Shown piece by piece: positions 1 through 5,334 of a DNA stretch of 5,835 bases. A program made the translations under genes and the position numbers. This stretch comes from an uncultured bacterium (GTDB taxonomy: Bacteria; Actinomycetota; Coriobacteriia; Coriobacteriales; Coriobacteriaceae): positions 1-5,835 of the forward strand of contig CAJMRP010000122.1 in the NCBI GenBank assembly GCA_905215765.1. Direction: 5' to 3'. Below the pieces are notes generated by a model that saw only the letters and a program-made list of their open reading frames with translations, was not told the DNA's origin and searched no databases. The stretch's first letter is position 1. Each line of letters begins with the position of its first letter.

Positions 1-281
1 AGGGTCTGGACGTCGACCAGGTGGCCGCCGCCAAGCCCAAGCTCACCATCACGGCCGAGTCGCCCCTGCGCGCCGACAGCGCGGACGGGTCGACGGGCAG
101 CCTGGAGGCGTCGCTCATCAACACGCCCACCGGCACACCCCCTAGCATTACCACCGGAGGCTTTATGCCCTCGACTGGCGATATGGCAATGTACGCCGCG
201 GCCGTCGCAGCGGTCGCCGGAGCCGCGCTCATCGTGGTCGCGCTCCTGGTCAAGCGGGGAGGTGGCAGCCATAAAGAGTAG
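1..281 (+). CDS. C-terminus of a cell-wall-anchored surface protein (probable ancillary/tip pilin), 5' end outside window
   Basis: The reading frame is open from base 3, upstream of any start codon, so this is the tail of a longer gene; the GTG at 21 is an internal valine codon. About 92 residues are visible. They end in a standard sortase sorting signal: a Pro/Thr/Ser/Gly-rich stretch, the pentapeptide MPSTG followed by D (bases about 168-179), a hydrophobic segment rich in Ala and Val, then a short basic tail (KRGGGSHKE). From family knowledge, such proteins are exported, cut between Thr and Gly by a sortase, and linked to a pilus subunit or the cell wall. Its place directly before a backbone-type pilin and a class C sortase suggests a tip or ancillary pilin, but the adhesive domains are off the window. 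The motif differs from the LPLTG of the next gene. Confidence 0.85.
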   Translation, partial: GLDVDQVAAAKPKLTITAESPLRADSADGSTGSLEASLINTPTGTPPSITTGGFMPSTGDMAMYAAAVAAVAGAALIVVALLVKRGGGSHKE

Positions 282-287
282 CTGGCA

Positions 288-306
288 GCCCCACAGAGAG
301 CGGGGC
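288..306 (+). other. Small intergenic hairpin between the two pilin genes
   Basis: GCCCC (288-292) and GGGGC (302-306) form a 5-bp G+C stem around a 9-base loop, seven bases after the upstream stop codon. No T-run follows, so it is not a standard terminator. It could stabilise the 3' end of the upstream message or lower readthrough between the two pilin genes. That role is inference. Confidence 0.3.
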
Positions 307-376
307 GAGACGTAGCGAAGTAGATGCTAAGACACAGACAGACAGATTTAGATCAAATGGAATTCGAGCAGAAAGC

Positions 377-381
377 AGAGG
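377..381 (+). promoter_or_regulatory. Ribosome binding site that fixes the pilin start at 390
   Basis: AGAGG lies eight bases before the ATG at 390, in a purine-rich run. The in-frame ATGs at 324 and 357 have no comparable site and would put a charged, glutamate- and lysine-rich extension in front of the signal peptide. An ATG at 396 is a possible alternative start. Confidence 0.7.
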
Positions 382-389
382 AAAAGAAG

Positions 390-2153
390 ATGAGCATGAG
401 CAAGAACATCGCACGCCTGGCAGTAACTGCCGGCCTCACAGCAGCGCTGAGCTTCGGCGGAGTCATGGCCCCGGTGAGTATGGCGTTTGCTGAGATGGTG
501 CCAACGGTGGCTACGGAGAAGGGCAAGGTGTCTATCACTGACCCTGACACTGAATATACCGACACATCTTTCAAGGGCATCCGGATTTTCAAGGCGACGG
601 TCACACAGAATAAGGATGGAAATACCTGGTCAGGTGATAAGACGCTTTCCGATATCGATTGGGCATCGCCTGAAGTTCAAAAAGCTGTGATCGGTGCATT
701 TACTCGCGCCGATGGAACTCGCGTCGATGGAGCTCCTCGTACGGATACAAGCGCTCAGGCTTGGGCCAAGTACATTAATGATCATGCCGGTGATAAAGTT
801 GATCAGACTGCCAAGGTTGACGCTGACTCCACGTTGGATAAGATTGCTGCCGCACTTGAGGGCTCGAATCTAACCTGGACAAAACCGAGCGATTCCAGCA
901 AGGGTAACTTTGAGAGTCTGGACCAAGGCTACTGGCTTTTCGTGACCGATGTGCCCAGTAAGACCGGCAATACTGACGCGTACACTTCGCCGATTTTCAC
1001 CATTGTCGGTGGCTCTGACGTTAATGTAGCCCCCAAGAAGAGCGTCCCCAACGTGACCAAGGCCGTCAAGGACGACAATAATGGCAGCTTTGTGACTGAT
1101 GAGAGTAAAAATGTCTTCGAGGCGCCCAATAGGGTTGCGGACTCTGCATCCGACCAGCTGATTGAATACCAGCTTGCAGGTACCGTGGCCAGCAATATCA
1201 ATACTTATAAAGAGTATAGCTATACCTTCACCGATGTTCTGCCTTCTACGATGGTGCCCGAGCTTAACGGCAATGATCCCGTTGTCGAGGTCAAGATTGG
1301 CGATCAGGTTGTTCATCCGAGTAGCTACAACAAAAGTTATGTAGATGGCAAACTTGAGGTTTCGTTCTCAAATCTGAAAAATGCCCATGTGAAAAAACAA
1401 GATGGCACCGAGGGCGCAGTCATTATCGTTGAAGGCAGCTCAAAGGTCTATGTGAACTATAAGGCAAGGCTTGACCCCACGAAGGTTAGCGCCAACATGC
1501 TCGGCAAAGGTCAAAAGAACACCGTCACTCTGACCTACTCTAACAACCCGCACGACAACAACGGCACTGGCACTACGGTTGACCACCCGGCCTACGACTA
1601 CACCTACGGTATCGATGTCAAAAAGGTTGGCTCCGACGAGGCGAAACCGCCTCTCGCAAACGTCGAATTTACTCTGCAAGAGGTCGGTACTGGAAAGTTC
1701 ATCAAGAAGGACGGCACAACTGCGAGCAACGAAACTGAGAACGGTGCAATTCTCAAGACGAATTCGAACGGAATGATAGAGGTCTTTGGCCTTGATGAAG
1801 GCATGTATATTCTGAAGGAGAAAACTCCTGCGCCCGGTTACGACAATTCTCACGGCAGCAAGGGCATTAAGTTTACCATTACGCGTGATGGTGAGCTTTC
1901 CGAGAGCGACAACACCGTGCACAACCCTAAGCTTACAGTGACTGACGCAGACGATCAAAATCTCGTTACTGCTGCCAACGCCACTAACGGCGTGGTTCAC
2001 CTCACTGTCACCGACCAGAAGGGTTCCAACCTCCCGCTCACCGGTCTCAACGGCGTGACCTTCACTTGGATTGCTGGTGGCGCGGTGCTGTGCATCGGCG
2101 TGGCACACCTCATCCGCAGCCGTAAGCAGGCTGAGGAGTCCGAGCAGGAGTAA
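390..2153 (+). CDS. LPXTG-anchored fimbrial subunit (SpaA/FctA-like backbone-type pilin) with isopeptide-forming domains
   Basis: Precursor of 587 residues, numbered from the ATG at 390. Residues 1-34 are a signal peptide with a hydrophobic core and a likely cut after AFA. An N-terminal domain follows, ending in GYWLFV (180-185). VNVAPK (211-216) sits where class C substrates carry the pilin motif, whose Lys accepts the sortase bond. The next domain looks like the isopeptide D2 fimbrial family: it opens with VPNVTKAVKDD and closes with NTVTLTYSNNP (377-387), which would supply the Lys and Asn of the internal bond. A CnaB/SpaA-type domain then runs from IDVKKV (408) to the E-box YILKEKTPAPGYD, with Glu at 477. 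The C-terminus has LPLTG (548-552), a hydrophobic segment and a tail starting RSRK. Known role of the family: shaft subunit of covalently linked pili. The pilin motif lacks the usual Tyr before Pro-Lys, so backbone rather than ancillary status is likely but not certain. Confidence 0.93.
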   Translation: MSMSKNIARLAVTAGLTAALSFGGVMAPVSMAFAEMVPTVATEKGKVSITDPDTEYTDTSFKGIRIFKATVTQNKDGNTWSGDKTLSDIDWASPEVQKAVIGAFTRADGTRVDGAPRTDTSAQAWAKYINDHAGDKVDQTAKVDADSTLDKIAAALEGSNLTWTKPSDSSKGNFESLDQGYWLFVTDVPSKTGNTDAYTSPIFTIVGGSDVNVAPKKSVPNVTKAVKDDNNGSFVTDESKNVFEAPNRVADSASDQLIEYQLAGTVASNINTYKEYSYTFTDVLPSTMVPELNGNDPVVEVKIGDQVVHPSSYNKSYVDGKLEVSFSNLKNAHVKKQDGTEGAVIIVEGSSKVYVNYKARLDPTKVSANMLGKGQKNTVTLTYSNNPHDNNGTGTTVDHPAYDYTYGIDVKKVGSDEAKPPLANVEFTLQEVGTGKFIKKDGTTASNETENGAILKTNSNGMIEVFGLDEGMYILKEKTPAPGYDNSHGSKGIKFTITRDGELSESDNTVHNPKLTVTDADDQNLVTAANATNGVVHLTVTDQKGSNLPLTGLNGVTFTWIAGGAVLCIGVAHLIRSRKQAEESEQE

Positions 2154-2254
2154 CGCTCGCTCACCCATCCCTTTGGCAGGTGGGATGTGATGGCCATGAG
2201 ACTTGCGGACACTTTTCTCGTCCATCCACGTTCTTGCTTTGCTATTCTCTTTTC

Positions 2255-2292
2255 GGGGCAGACTCCGCACTGGAGTTTGCCCCGTTCTTTTT
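2255..2292 (+). terminator. Rho-independent terminator of the pilin transcript
   Basis: GGGGCAGACTCC (2255-2266) pairs with GGAGTTTGCCCC (2272-2283), giving a 12-bp stem with one G-U wobble and a five-base loop. GTTCTTTTT follows at 2284-2292. This is a textbook intrinsic terminator, about 100 bases after the pilin stop codon. It implies that the downstream regulator and sortase genes are mostly transcribed from other promoters. Confidence 0.88.
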
Positions 2293-2306
2293 GGATAACA
2301 CAGGCA

Positions 2307-2465
2307 GCCTCCACCGTCCGATGCGGACTCATCCGTCATCGCGTTTCTTGACTCGTATGAAGTTCGGTTTAAGGTCCGTAGGCGCACGCGCAGTGCGGAC
2401 GGTGGAAGGCATTTGCGCCGCAACAAGCGCAAATAAGAATGCCCGGGGGTCGGATTCCGGGCATT
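2307..2465. other. Dense inverted-repeat segment, candidate structured RNA or repeat element
   Basis: Four stems lie almost end to end. P1: 2307-2320 with 2396-2410, 14 bp with a single bulged A. P2: 2320-2327 with 2332-2340, 8 bp with one bulged T and a CTCA loop; it shares base 2320 with P1. P4: ATTTGCGC (2411-2418) with GCGCAAAT (2427-2434), perfect. P5: AATGCCCGG (2438-2446) with CCGGGCATT (2457-2465), perfect. Competing pairings exist: GTCCG (2374-2378) can take CGGAC (2396-2400) from P1, and GGCATT (2408-2413) can take AATGCC (2438-2443) from P5. No convincing ORF covers the segment. I do not recognise a known riboswitch core or tRNA. It could be a small RNA, a switching leader, or an extragenic repeat; the strand is unknown. 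Confidence 0.4.
2438..2465. terminator. Possible terminator hairpin (P5 of the structured segment)
   Basis: A perfect 9-bp stem encloses a ten-base loop. On the + strand the stem runs into ATTTAAC, a weak U-tract. On the - strand it is followed by ATTCTTATTTG, which is somewhat more U-rich. It may end a short transcript in either direction, but neither tail is strong. Confidence 0.35.
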
Positions 2466-2539
2466 TAACAAAAGCTGAAAACTAGGCCGCCCGCGCTCCC
2501 AAACATTTACGCGGGGTGCGTCGTTTTCTATTGATATTG

Positions 2540-2569
2540 TATCCCGAATCGCCCCGCCGATCTGGGATA
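2540..2569. repeat. Imperfect 12-bp palindrome upstream of the regulator promoter
   Basis: TATCCCGAATCG (2540-2551) faces CGATCTGGGATA (2558-2569) across a six-base CCCCGC loop. Ten of twelve positions pair canonically, one is G-T and one is A-C. No T-run follows on either strand, so a protein-binding site is as likely as an RNA hairpin. It lies about 60 bases upstream of the -10 box at 2631. A shorter pair, CCCGCG (2490-2495) and CGCGGG (2510-2515), lies just before it. Confidence 0.4.
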
Positions 2570-2602
2570 TTCTGAAAACTCAAATATAGGCTTATGCACG
2601 AA

Positions 2603-2654
2603 CGGAATCTCATTAATTCCGAAAATTATGTATAATTCCAATATAAACTGGAAT
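2603..2654 (+). promoter_or_regulatory. Promoter with paired palindromic operators for the regulator gene
   Basis: A perfect -10 hexamer TATAAT occupies 2631-2636; no good -35 is visible at the right spacing, which suits an activator-dependent or weak promoter. Two inverted repeats with the same core flank and overlap it: CGGAAT (2603-2608) with ATTCCG (2616-2621), and ATTCCA (2635-2640) with TGGAAT (2649-2654). Their centres are about 32 bp apart, close to three helical turns, so both would face the same side of the DNA. TAATTCC also recurs directly at 2614 and 2633. The likely reading is autoregulation by the winged-helix protein encoded just downstream; this is inference. Confidence 0.55.
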
Positions 2655-2666
2655 CAAACGAAAACG

Positions 2667-3635
2667 ATGGAAATGAACGAAGCGCTAATCTACTTACAAG
2701 AAGCACTAGGCCTCTCCGCCAAGGCCAAAATTTGGCCTGGATCCGCACGCTTGCCGCTGCATCTGCGGGCGATTGAGGTCCGCGCTGTTGACGCAAACGG
2801 TTTTTCGTTTTTGCTTGCAAGTTTGCCTACTGGCGTCGGGCTTCCCGAGGCTAAGAGAGTCTATAGTCAGCTATCCTTGCGCGCGGAGACTCCTGTTGTC
2901 GTTTCGTTTCCTGATGCCGATGCACGTCAGCGCAAAGTATTAGTTGCACAAGGGATTCCCTTTGTCTGCCCAGGTAGACAGGCTTTTCTTCCATTTATGG
3001 GCACAGCCTGCACGGAGAGGGGCGGTGCCTGGTTTCACAATCACGCGACCAAGATGTCACCCAACGCGCAGGCTGCCGCAATCTGGGGAGCAGCCCAGGA
3101 GCCATATCGCCCCTATGACCTTTGTCGTGCGCTTGGGATCTCGGCAAGCCGTGCGAGTGAGGCCATAACCGAGCTTGTTGACAGGGGGCTCGCGAGGCGC
3201 GAGCGTCGCGAGCGACGTGTCGTTGTGTTTCCTGTTGCCGTTGATCTTCTGCTCAGCGAGCACATGGCAGAGCTCTCCTCGCCTGTCTCGAAGGTCTTTT
3301 TTGCAAGGAAGACGCCGCAGATCGACTATCTTGTTGACGCCGGGGAGACGGCGCTCGCTGCGCGTTCGATGCTCGCTGCGCCGGGCATGGAACAAAAGGC
3401 CGTCTTAAGAAGAGCATGGCGTCAACTGGGCGATCTCGAAGTCGCAGACGGGGAGTTGCCGGATAACGAAACGGCGATGATCCAAGTGTGGCGCTATGCG
3501 CCCGTGTTTGCCGACTCCTCCCGCGTCGACGACATTTCGCTTGCGCTATCTTTGGCGGCAATCGACGATGAGCGAATTCAGCTCGAAGTCGATCGCATGT
3601 TTGGAAAGGAATATCCATGGCAAGAAGCGCTGTAG
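2667..3635 (+). CDS. Winged-helix (MarR-like) DNA-binding protein, probable local regulator of the pilus locus
   Basis: 322 residues from the ATG at 2667. The ATG at 2628 would add 13 residues, but it overlaps the TATAAT box at 2631 and has no ribosome site; 2673 is another candidate. Three parts can be seen: an N-terminal region ending in a conserved-looking block RQRKVLVAQGIPFVCPG and FLPFMG (about 87-112); a winged helix, with helix-turn-helix around 147-173 (YDLCRALGISASRASEAI) and an Arg-rich wing at 177-188; and a C-terminal region with AGETAL at 225-230, recalling a motif of MarR-labelled or AbiEi-like proteins. No signal peptide or membrane segment is evident, so it should be cytoplasmic. 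The exact family and effector are unknown to me. It lies between the pilin terminator and the sortase gene, so control of the pilus genes and itself is the simplest idea. Its weak Shine-Dalgarno context suggests low expression. Confidence 0.75.
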   Translation: MEMNEALIYLQEALGLSAKAKIWPGSARLPLHLRAIEVRAVDANGFSFLLASLPTGVGLPEAKRVYSQLSLRAETPVVVSFPDADARQRKVLVAQGIPFVCPGRQAFLPFMGTACTERGGAWFHNHATKMSPNAQAAAIWGAAQEPYRPYDLCRALGISASRASEAITELVDRGLARRERRERRVVVFPVAVDLLLSEHMAELSSPVSKVFFARKTPQIDYLVDAGETALAARSMLAAPGMEQKAVLRRAWRQLGDLEVADGELPDNETAMIQVWRYAPVFADSSRVDDISLALSLAAIDDERIQLEVDRMFGKEYPWQEAL

Positions 3636-3713
3636 AAGGCCTTCAAGAATTCGAACCGTAGGCGGCGTTTCGGTCCTAGCTGCGTTACCCGCGGCAGAAG
3701 TTCGCTAATCGGC

Positions 3714-3748
3714 TATTATTCGTTTAGACAACTTGAGTTGTAGAGGAG
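3714..3748 (+). promoter_or_regulatory. Possible promoter and operator in front of the sortase gene
   Basis: TATTAT at 3714-3719 could be a -10 box, with no clear -35. A perfect inverted repeat follows, ACAACT (3728-3733) and AGTTGT (3736-3741) around TG. It abuts the strong ribosome site GAGGAG (3743-3748), nine bases before the ATG at 3758. A protein bound here, or the hairpin in the message, could limit sortase expression. Only the repeat and ribosome site are seen directly. Confidence 0.4.
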
Positions 3749-3757
3749 TGACCGGCG

Positions 3758-4696
3758 ATGGTGCAGGGCGCCAAACATATGAAGAGCAATAACGCCGCGG
3801 CCAACGGTGGCTCAAGCCCTCAGCCCAAACCTCAACCAAAACCTAAGCGCCGTCGCAAGCGACTGCCGCGGTGGGCTGATCGACTCATCACCATCGTCAT
3901 CATCCTTATTGGCGTGGGCCTTATGACCTGGCCGTGGATCTTGGACCGGCTCGAGGCCTCGGGCGTGTTTAACCAGATCAGTACCGTGTCCAGCACCGTG
4001 GACGCGCTGTCTGCCGAGGAGCGCGAGCGCATCCTGCTCCAGGCGCGCTCCTTTAACGAGCAGCTGGCGGGCGAGGCCACCGAGCTTCCCGCCGACCAGA
4101 TCGAGCCCTACGCTCAGCAGCTCATCTTTGATCGCGATCCCATGATGAGCTGGGTCGAGATCCCCTCCATCGACGTGAGTATGCCCATCTACCACGGCAC
4201 GAGCGAGGAGGTCCTTATGGCGGGCGTCGGCCACCTGGAGGGCACGAGCCTGCCGGTGGGCGGCACCTCGACGCATTGCGTGCTCACCGCGCACTCGGGC
4301 ATGCGCAACCTGAGCATGTTCGACGACATCCATTCGCTGGAACCCGGCGACCTGGTGCTGCTGCACACCATGAACAAGACGCTCGCCTACAAGATGGTGG
4401 ACTCCGAGGTCGTGCTGCCCGAGGAGATGGAGTCGCTGACCATCGAGCCCGGCGCCGACAAGGTGACGCTTGTCACCTGCACGCCCTACGGCGTGAACGA
4501 CCATCGCCTGCTGGTGCATTGCGTGCGCACCAAGTACAACAAGAAGGACGTCGACAAGCAAAAGTCGCTGGCCGGCCGCCACTGGGGCAAGCGCGAGTTT
4601 GCCGTGCTCATCGTGGTCGTAGCCATTGTGCTGTTGCTGCTGGACATCGTGATCCATGCAGTCCGCAAGCGCCGCAAGGCCAAGGCCTCGGCATAG
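3758..4696 (+). CDS. Class C (pilin-polymerising) sortase
   Basis: 312 residues, a usual length for class C sortases. Residues 1-40 are a Pro/Lys/Arg-rich cytoplasmic head; 43-62 form a membrane segment; the catalytic domain follows outside the cell; a second membrane helix at about 283-303 and a basic tail close the protein, and this C-terminal helix is typical of class C. Hallmarks include PIYHGTSEEVLMAGVGHLEG, the catalytic His179 in TAHSGM, Cys241 in TLVTCTPYG, and Arg250 in HRLLV. Family role: cuts the Thr-Gly bond of sorting signals and joins the product to a Lys of the next pilin, building covalent pili. The usual DPF/DPW lid motif is not evident; EPY (116-118) or DPM (127-129) may replace it. 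Its natural substrates are probably the two upstream proteins. The gene is more G+C-rich than the pilin gene by eye. Confidence 0.95.
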   Translation: MVQGAKHMKSNNAAANGGSSPQPKPQPKPKRRRKRLPRWADRLITIVIILIGVGLMTWPWILDRLEASGVFNQISTVSSTVDALSAEERERILLQARSFNEQLAGEATELPADQIEPYAQQLIFDRDPMMSWVEIPSIDVSMPIYHGTSEEVLMAGVGHLEGTSLPVGGTSTHCVLTAHSGMRNLSMFDDIHSLEPGDLVLLHTMNKTLAYKMVDSEVVLPEEMESLTIEPGADKVTLVTCTPYGVNDHRLLVHCVRTKYNKKDVDKQKSLAGRHWGKREFAVLIVVVAIVLLLLDIVIHAVRKRRKAKASA

Positions 4697-4709
4697 GACA
4701 TTCTCCAGA

Positions 4710-4744
4710 ACCACCGCAATGGGGACAGGCACCTTTGTGGTGGT
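4710..4744. repeat. REP-like hairpin with GGGGACAGGCACC loop
   Basis: ACCACCGCAA (4710-4719) pairs with TTGTGGTGGT (4735-4744), 10 bp with one G-T, around a 15-base loop containing GGGGACAGGCACC. I recall similar GGGGACAGGCACC / GGTGCCTGTCCCC strings as recurrent extragenic elements in bacterial genomes, some linked to REP-associated transposases; this is recollection, not a search. It starts 14 bases after the sortase stop codon. No T-run follows, so it is not a standard terminator, though it may protect the 3' end of the message. Confidence 0.5.
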
Positions 4745-4756
4745 CGGGGCTTTCAA

Positions 4757-4817
4757 ACCATCACAACATTCGATGAAAATCTCGATTTTGGCGAAAAACG
4801 TCGAATGTTGTGATGGT
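4757..4817. repeat. Long perfect inverted repeat (17-bp arms), hairpin element
   Basis: The 17 bases at 4757-4773 (starting ACCATCACAACATTC) are the exact reverse complement of 4801-4817. A T-G and a G-C pair extend the stem inward. The 23-base loop holds a second palindrome, AAAATC (4776-4781) and GATTTT (4784-4789). A stem this long and perfect is unlikely by chance. There is no T-run or target-site duplication, so it could be a miniature mobile element, an extragenic repeat, or a factor-dependent terminator between the pilus locus and the gat operon. Confidence 0.65.
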
Positions 4818-4818
4818 C

Positions 4819-4881
4819 TTCGTTGCGGGCGCGACGGTTTTCGTTGTGGGCGAGACGGTTTTCGCTATGGACGGTGCGGTT
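4819..4881. repeat. 21-bp tandem repeat, three copies
   Basis: Units begin at 4819, 4840 and 4861, each opening TTCG(T/C)T and closing CGGTT. Units one and two differ at only two positions (C/T and C/A); unit three is more diverged, and a fourth partial unit may start at 4882. The length is a multiple of three, and one frame reads as a CGRDGFR heptad, but no ribosome site or protein character supports translation. It lies directly after the long hairpin. Confidence 0.65.
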
Positions 4882-4981
4882 TCGCTGCAGAACCGCCGGC
4901 CCGTCGCCTGCCAGCCTGCTGCCCTCGTTACGTTTTCGCTGCATTTGGGTAAAGCGCCTGCTCCAAGTCGGCGTTGCCTTG

Positions 4982-4987
4982 TATACT
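4982..4987 (+). promoter_or_regulatory. Probable -10 box of the gatCA operon
   Basis: TATACT at 4982-4987, preceded directly by TG, is 41 bases before the gatC ATG and would start transcription near 4994. No convincing -35 is found at 16-18 bases. AAGGGAG (5011-5017), five bases before the ATG at 5023, is the ribosome site and decides this start over the in-frame ATG at 5005. The stretch 4882-4981 shows nothing else I can name. Confidence 0.55.
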
Positions 4988-5022
4988 AGAGCGGTTTATC
5001 TGTTATGCGGAAGGGAGCGCCT

Positions 5023-5334
5023 ATGGCACTCAGCGAGAAAGACGTGCGCGGCATCGCCGAGTACGCAAAGATCGCACTGACCGATGACGAGCTCACCCAG
5101 ATGACGTCCTACATGAACGACGCCGTCCAGATGCTCGAGCCCGTCTTGCAATATGACTTGCCCTACGTGGAGCCCACGTTCCATCCCATCGGAAGCCTGT
5201 CCAACGTGATGGGCGATGACCTGCGCGAGCCCGAGCGCGATCTGCCGCTCGACGTCGCGCTCGAAAACGCCGGCAGCGCGCGCGACCGCTACTTCCGCGT
5301 GCCGTCCATTTTGGGAGAGGGGGAGAGCGAGTAA
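5023..5334 (+). CDS. gatC: Aspartyl/glutamyl-tRNA(Asn/Gln) amidotransferase subunit C
   Basis: 103 residues from the ATG at 5023, close to the usual 95-100 of GatC. The sequence has the expected layout: an N-terminal helical part (VRGIAEYAKIALTDDEL), a middle helix, a Pro- and acid-rich linker with LREPERD, and the C-terminal signature of an Asn-Ala-Gly followed by YFRVPSIL. GatC is the small belt subunit that holds GatA and GatB together in the cytoplasmic complex that amidates misacylated Glu-tRNA(Gln) and Asp-tRNA(Asn). The stop TAA overlaps the ATG of gatA by one base (TAATG), so translation of the two is likely coupled. It has its own promoter and appears unrelated to the pilus genes upstream. 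Confidence 0.95.
   Translation: MALSEKDVRGIAEYAKIALTDDELTQMTSYMNDAVQMLEPVLQYDLPYVEPTFHPIGSLSNVMGDDLREPERDLPLDVALENAGSARDRYFRVPSILGEGESE

Noticed and set aside
335..346. Three CAGA tetranucleotide repeats before the pilin gene, a possible phase-variation tract
   Set aside because: Only three copies, and they lie upstream of the best-supported start at 390, so slippage would not shift the frame.
2441..2462. T-arm-like string GGGGGTCGGATTCC suggesting a tRNA remnant
   Set aside because: The T-loop does not match the TTCRANY pattern, and no acceptor, D or anticodon arms or CCA end are present.
1440..2471. Long minus-strand open frame of 343 codons opposite the pilin
   Set aside because: It is a shadow of the pilin gene, runs through the terminator and structured segment, and has no recognisable domain.
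2180..2485. Plus-strand open frame of 101 codons in the pilin-regulator spacer
   Set aside because: It spans the intrinsic terminator and the hairpin cluster, has no ribosome site, and shows no protein-like pattern.
3188..3213. Perfect 8-bp inverted repeat GCTCGCGA / TCGCGAGC
   Set aside because: It lies in the Arg-rich wing of the regulator and is explained by repeated CGC/GAG codons.
3812..4756. Long minus-strand open frame opposite the sortase
   Set aside because: Its His/Val/Gln-rich composition is the usual shadow of a G+C-rich gene; the sortase on the other strand has all catalytic residues.
4656..4952. Open frame of 98 codons with a Cys/Arg-rich heptad repeat (CGRDGFR)
   Set aside because: It starts within the end of the sortase gene, has no ribosome site, and its repeat simply reflects the 21-bp tandem DNA repeat.
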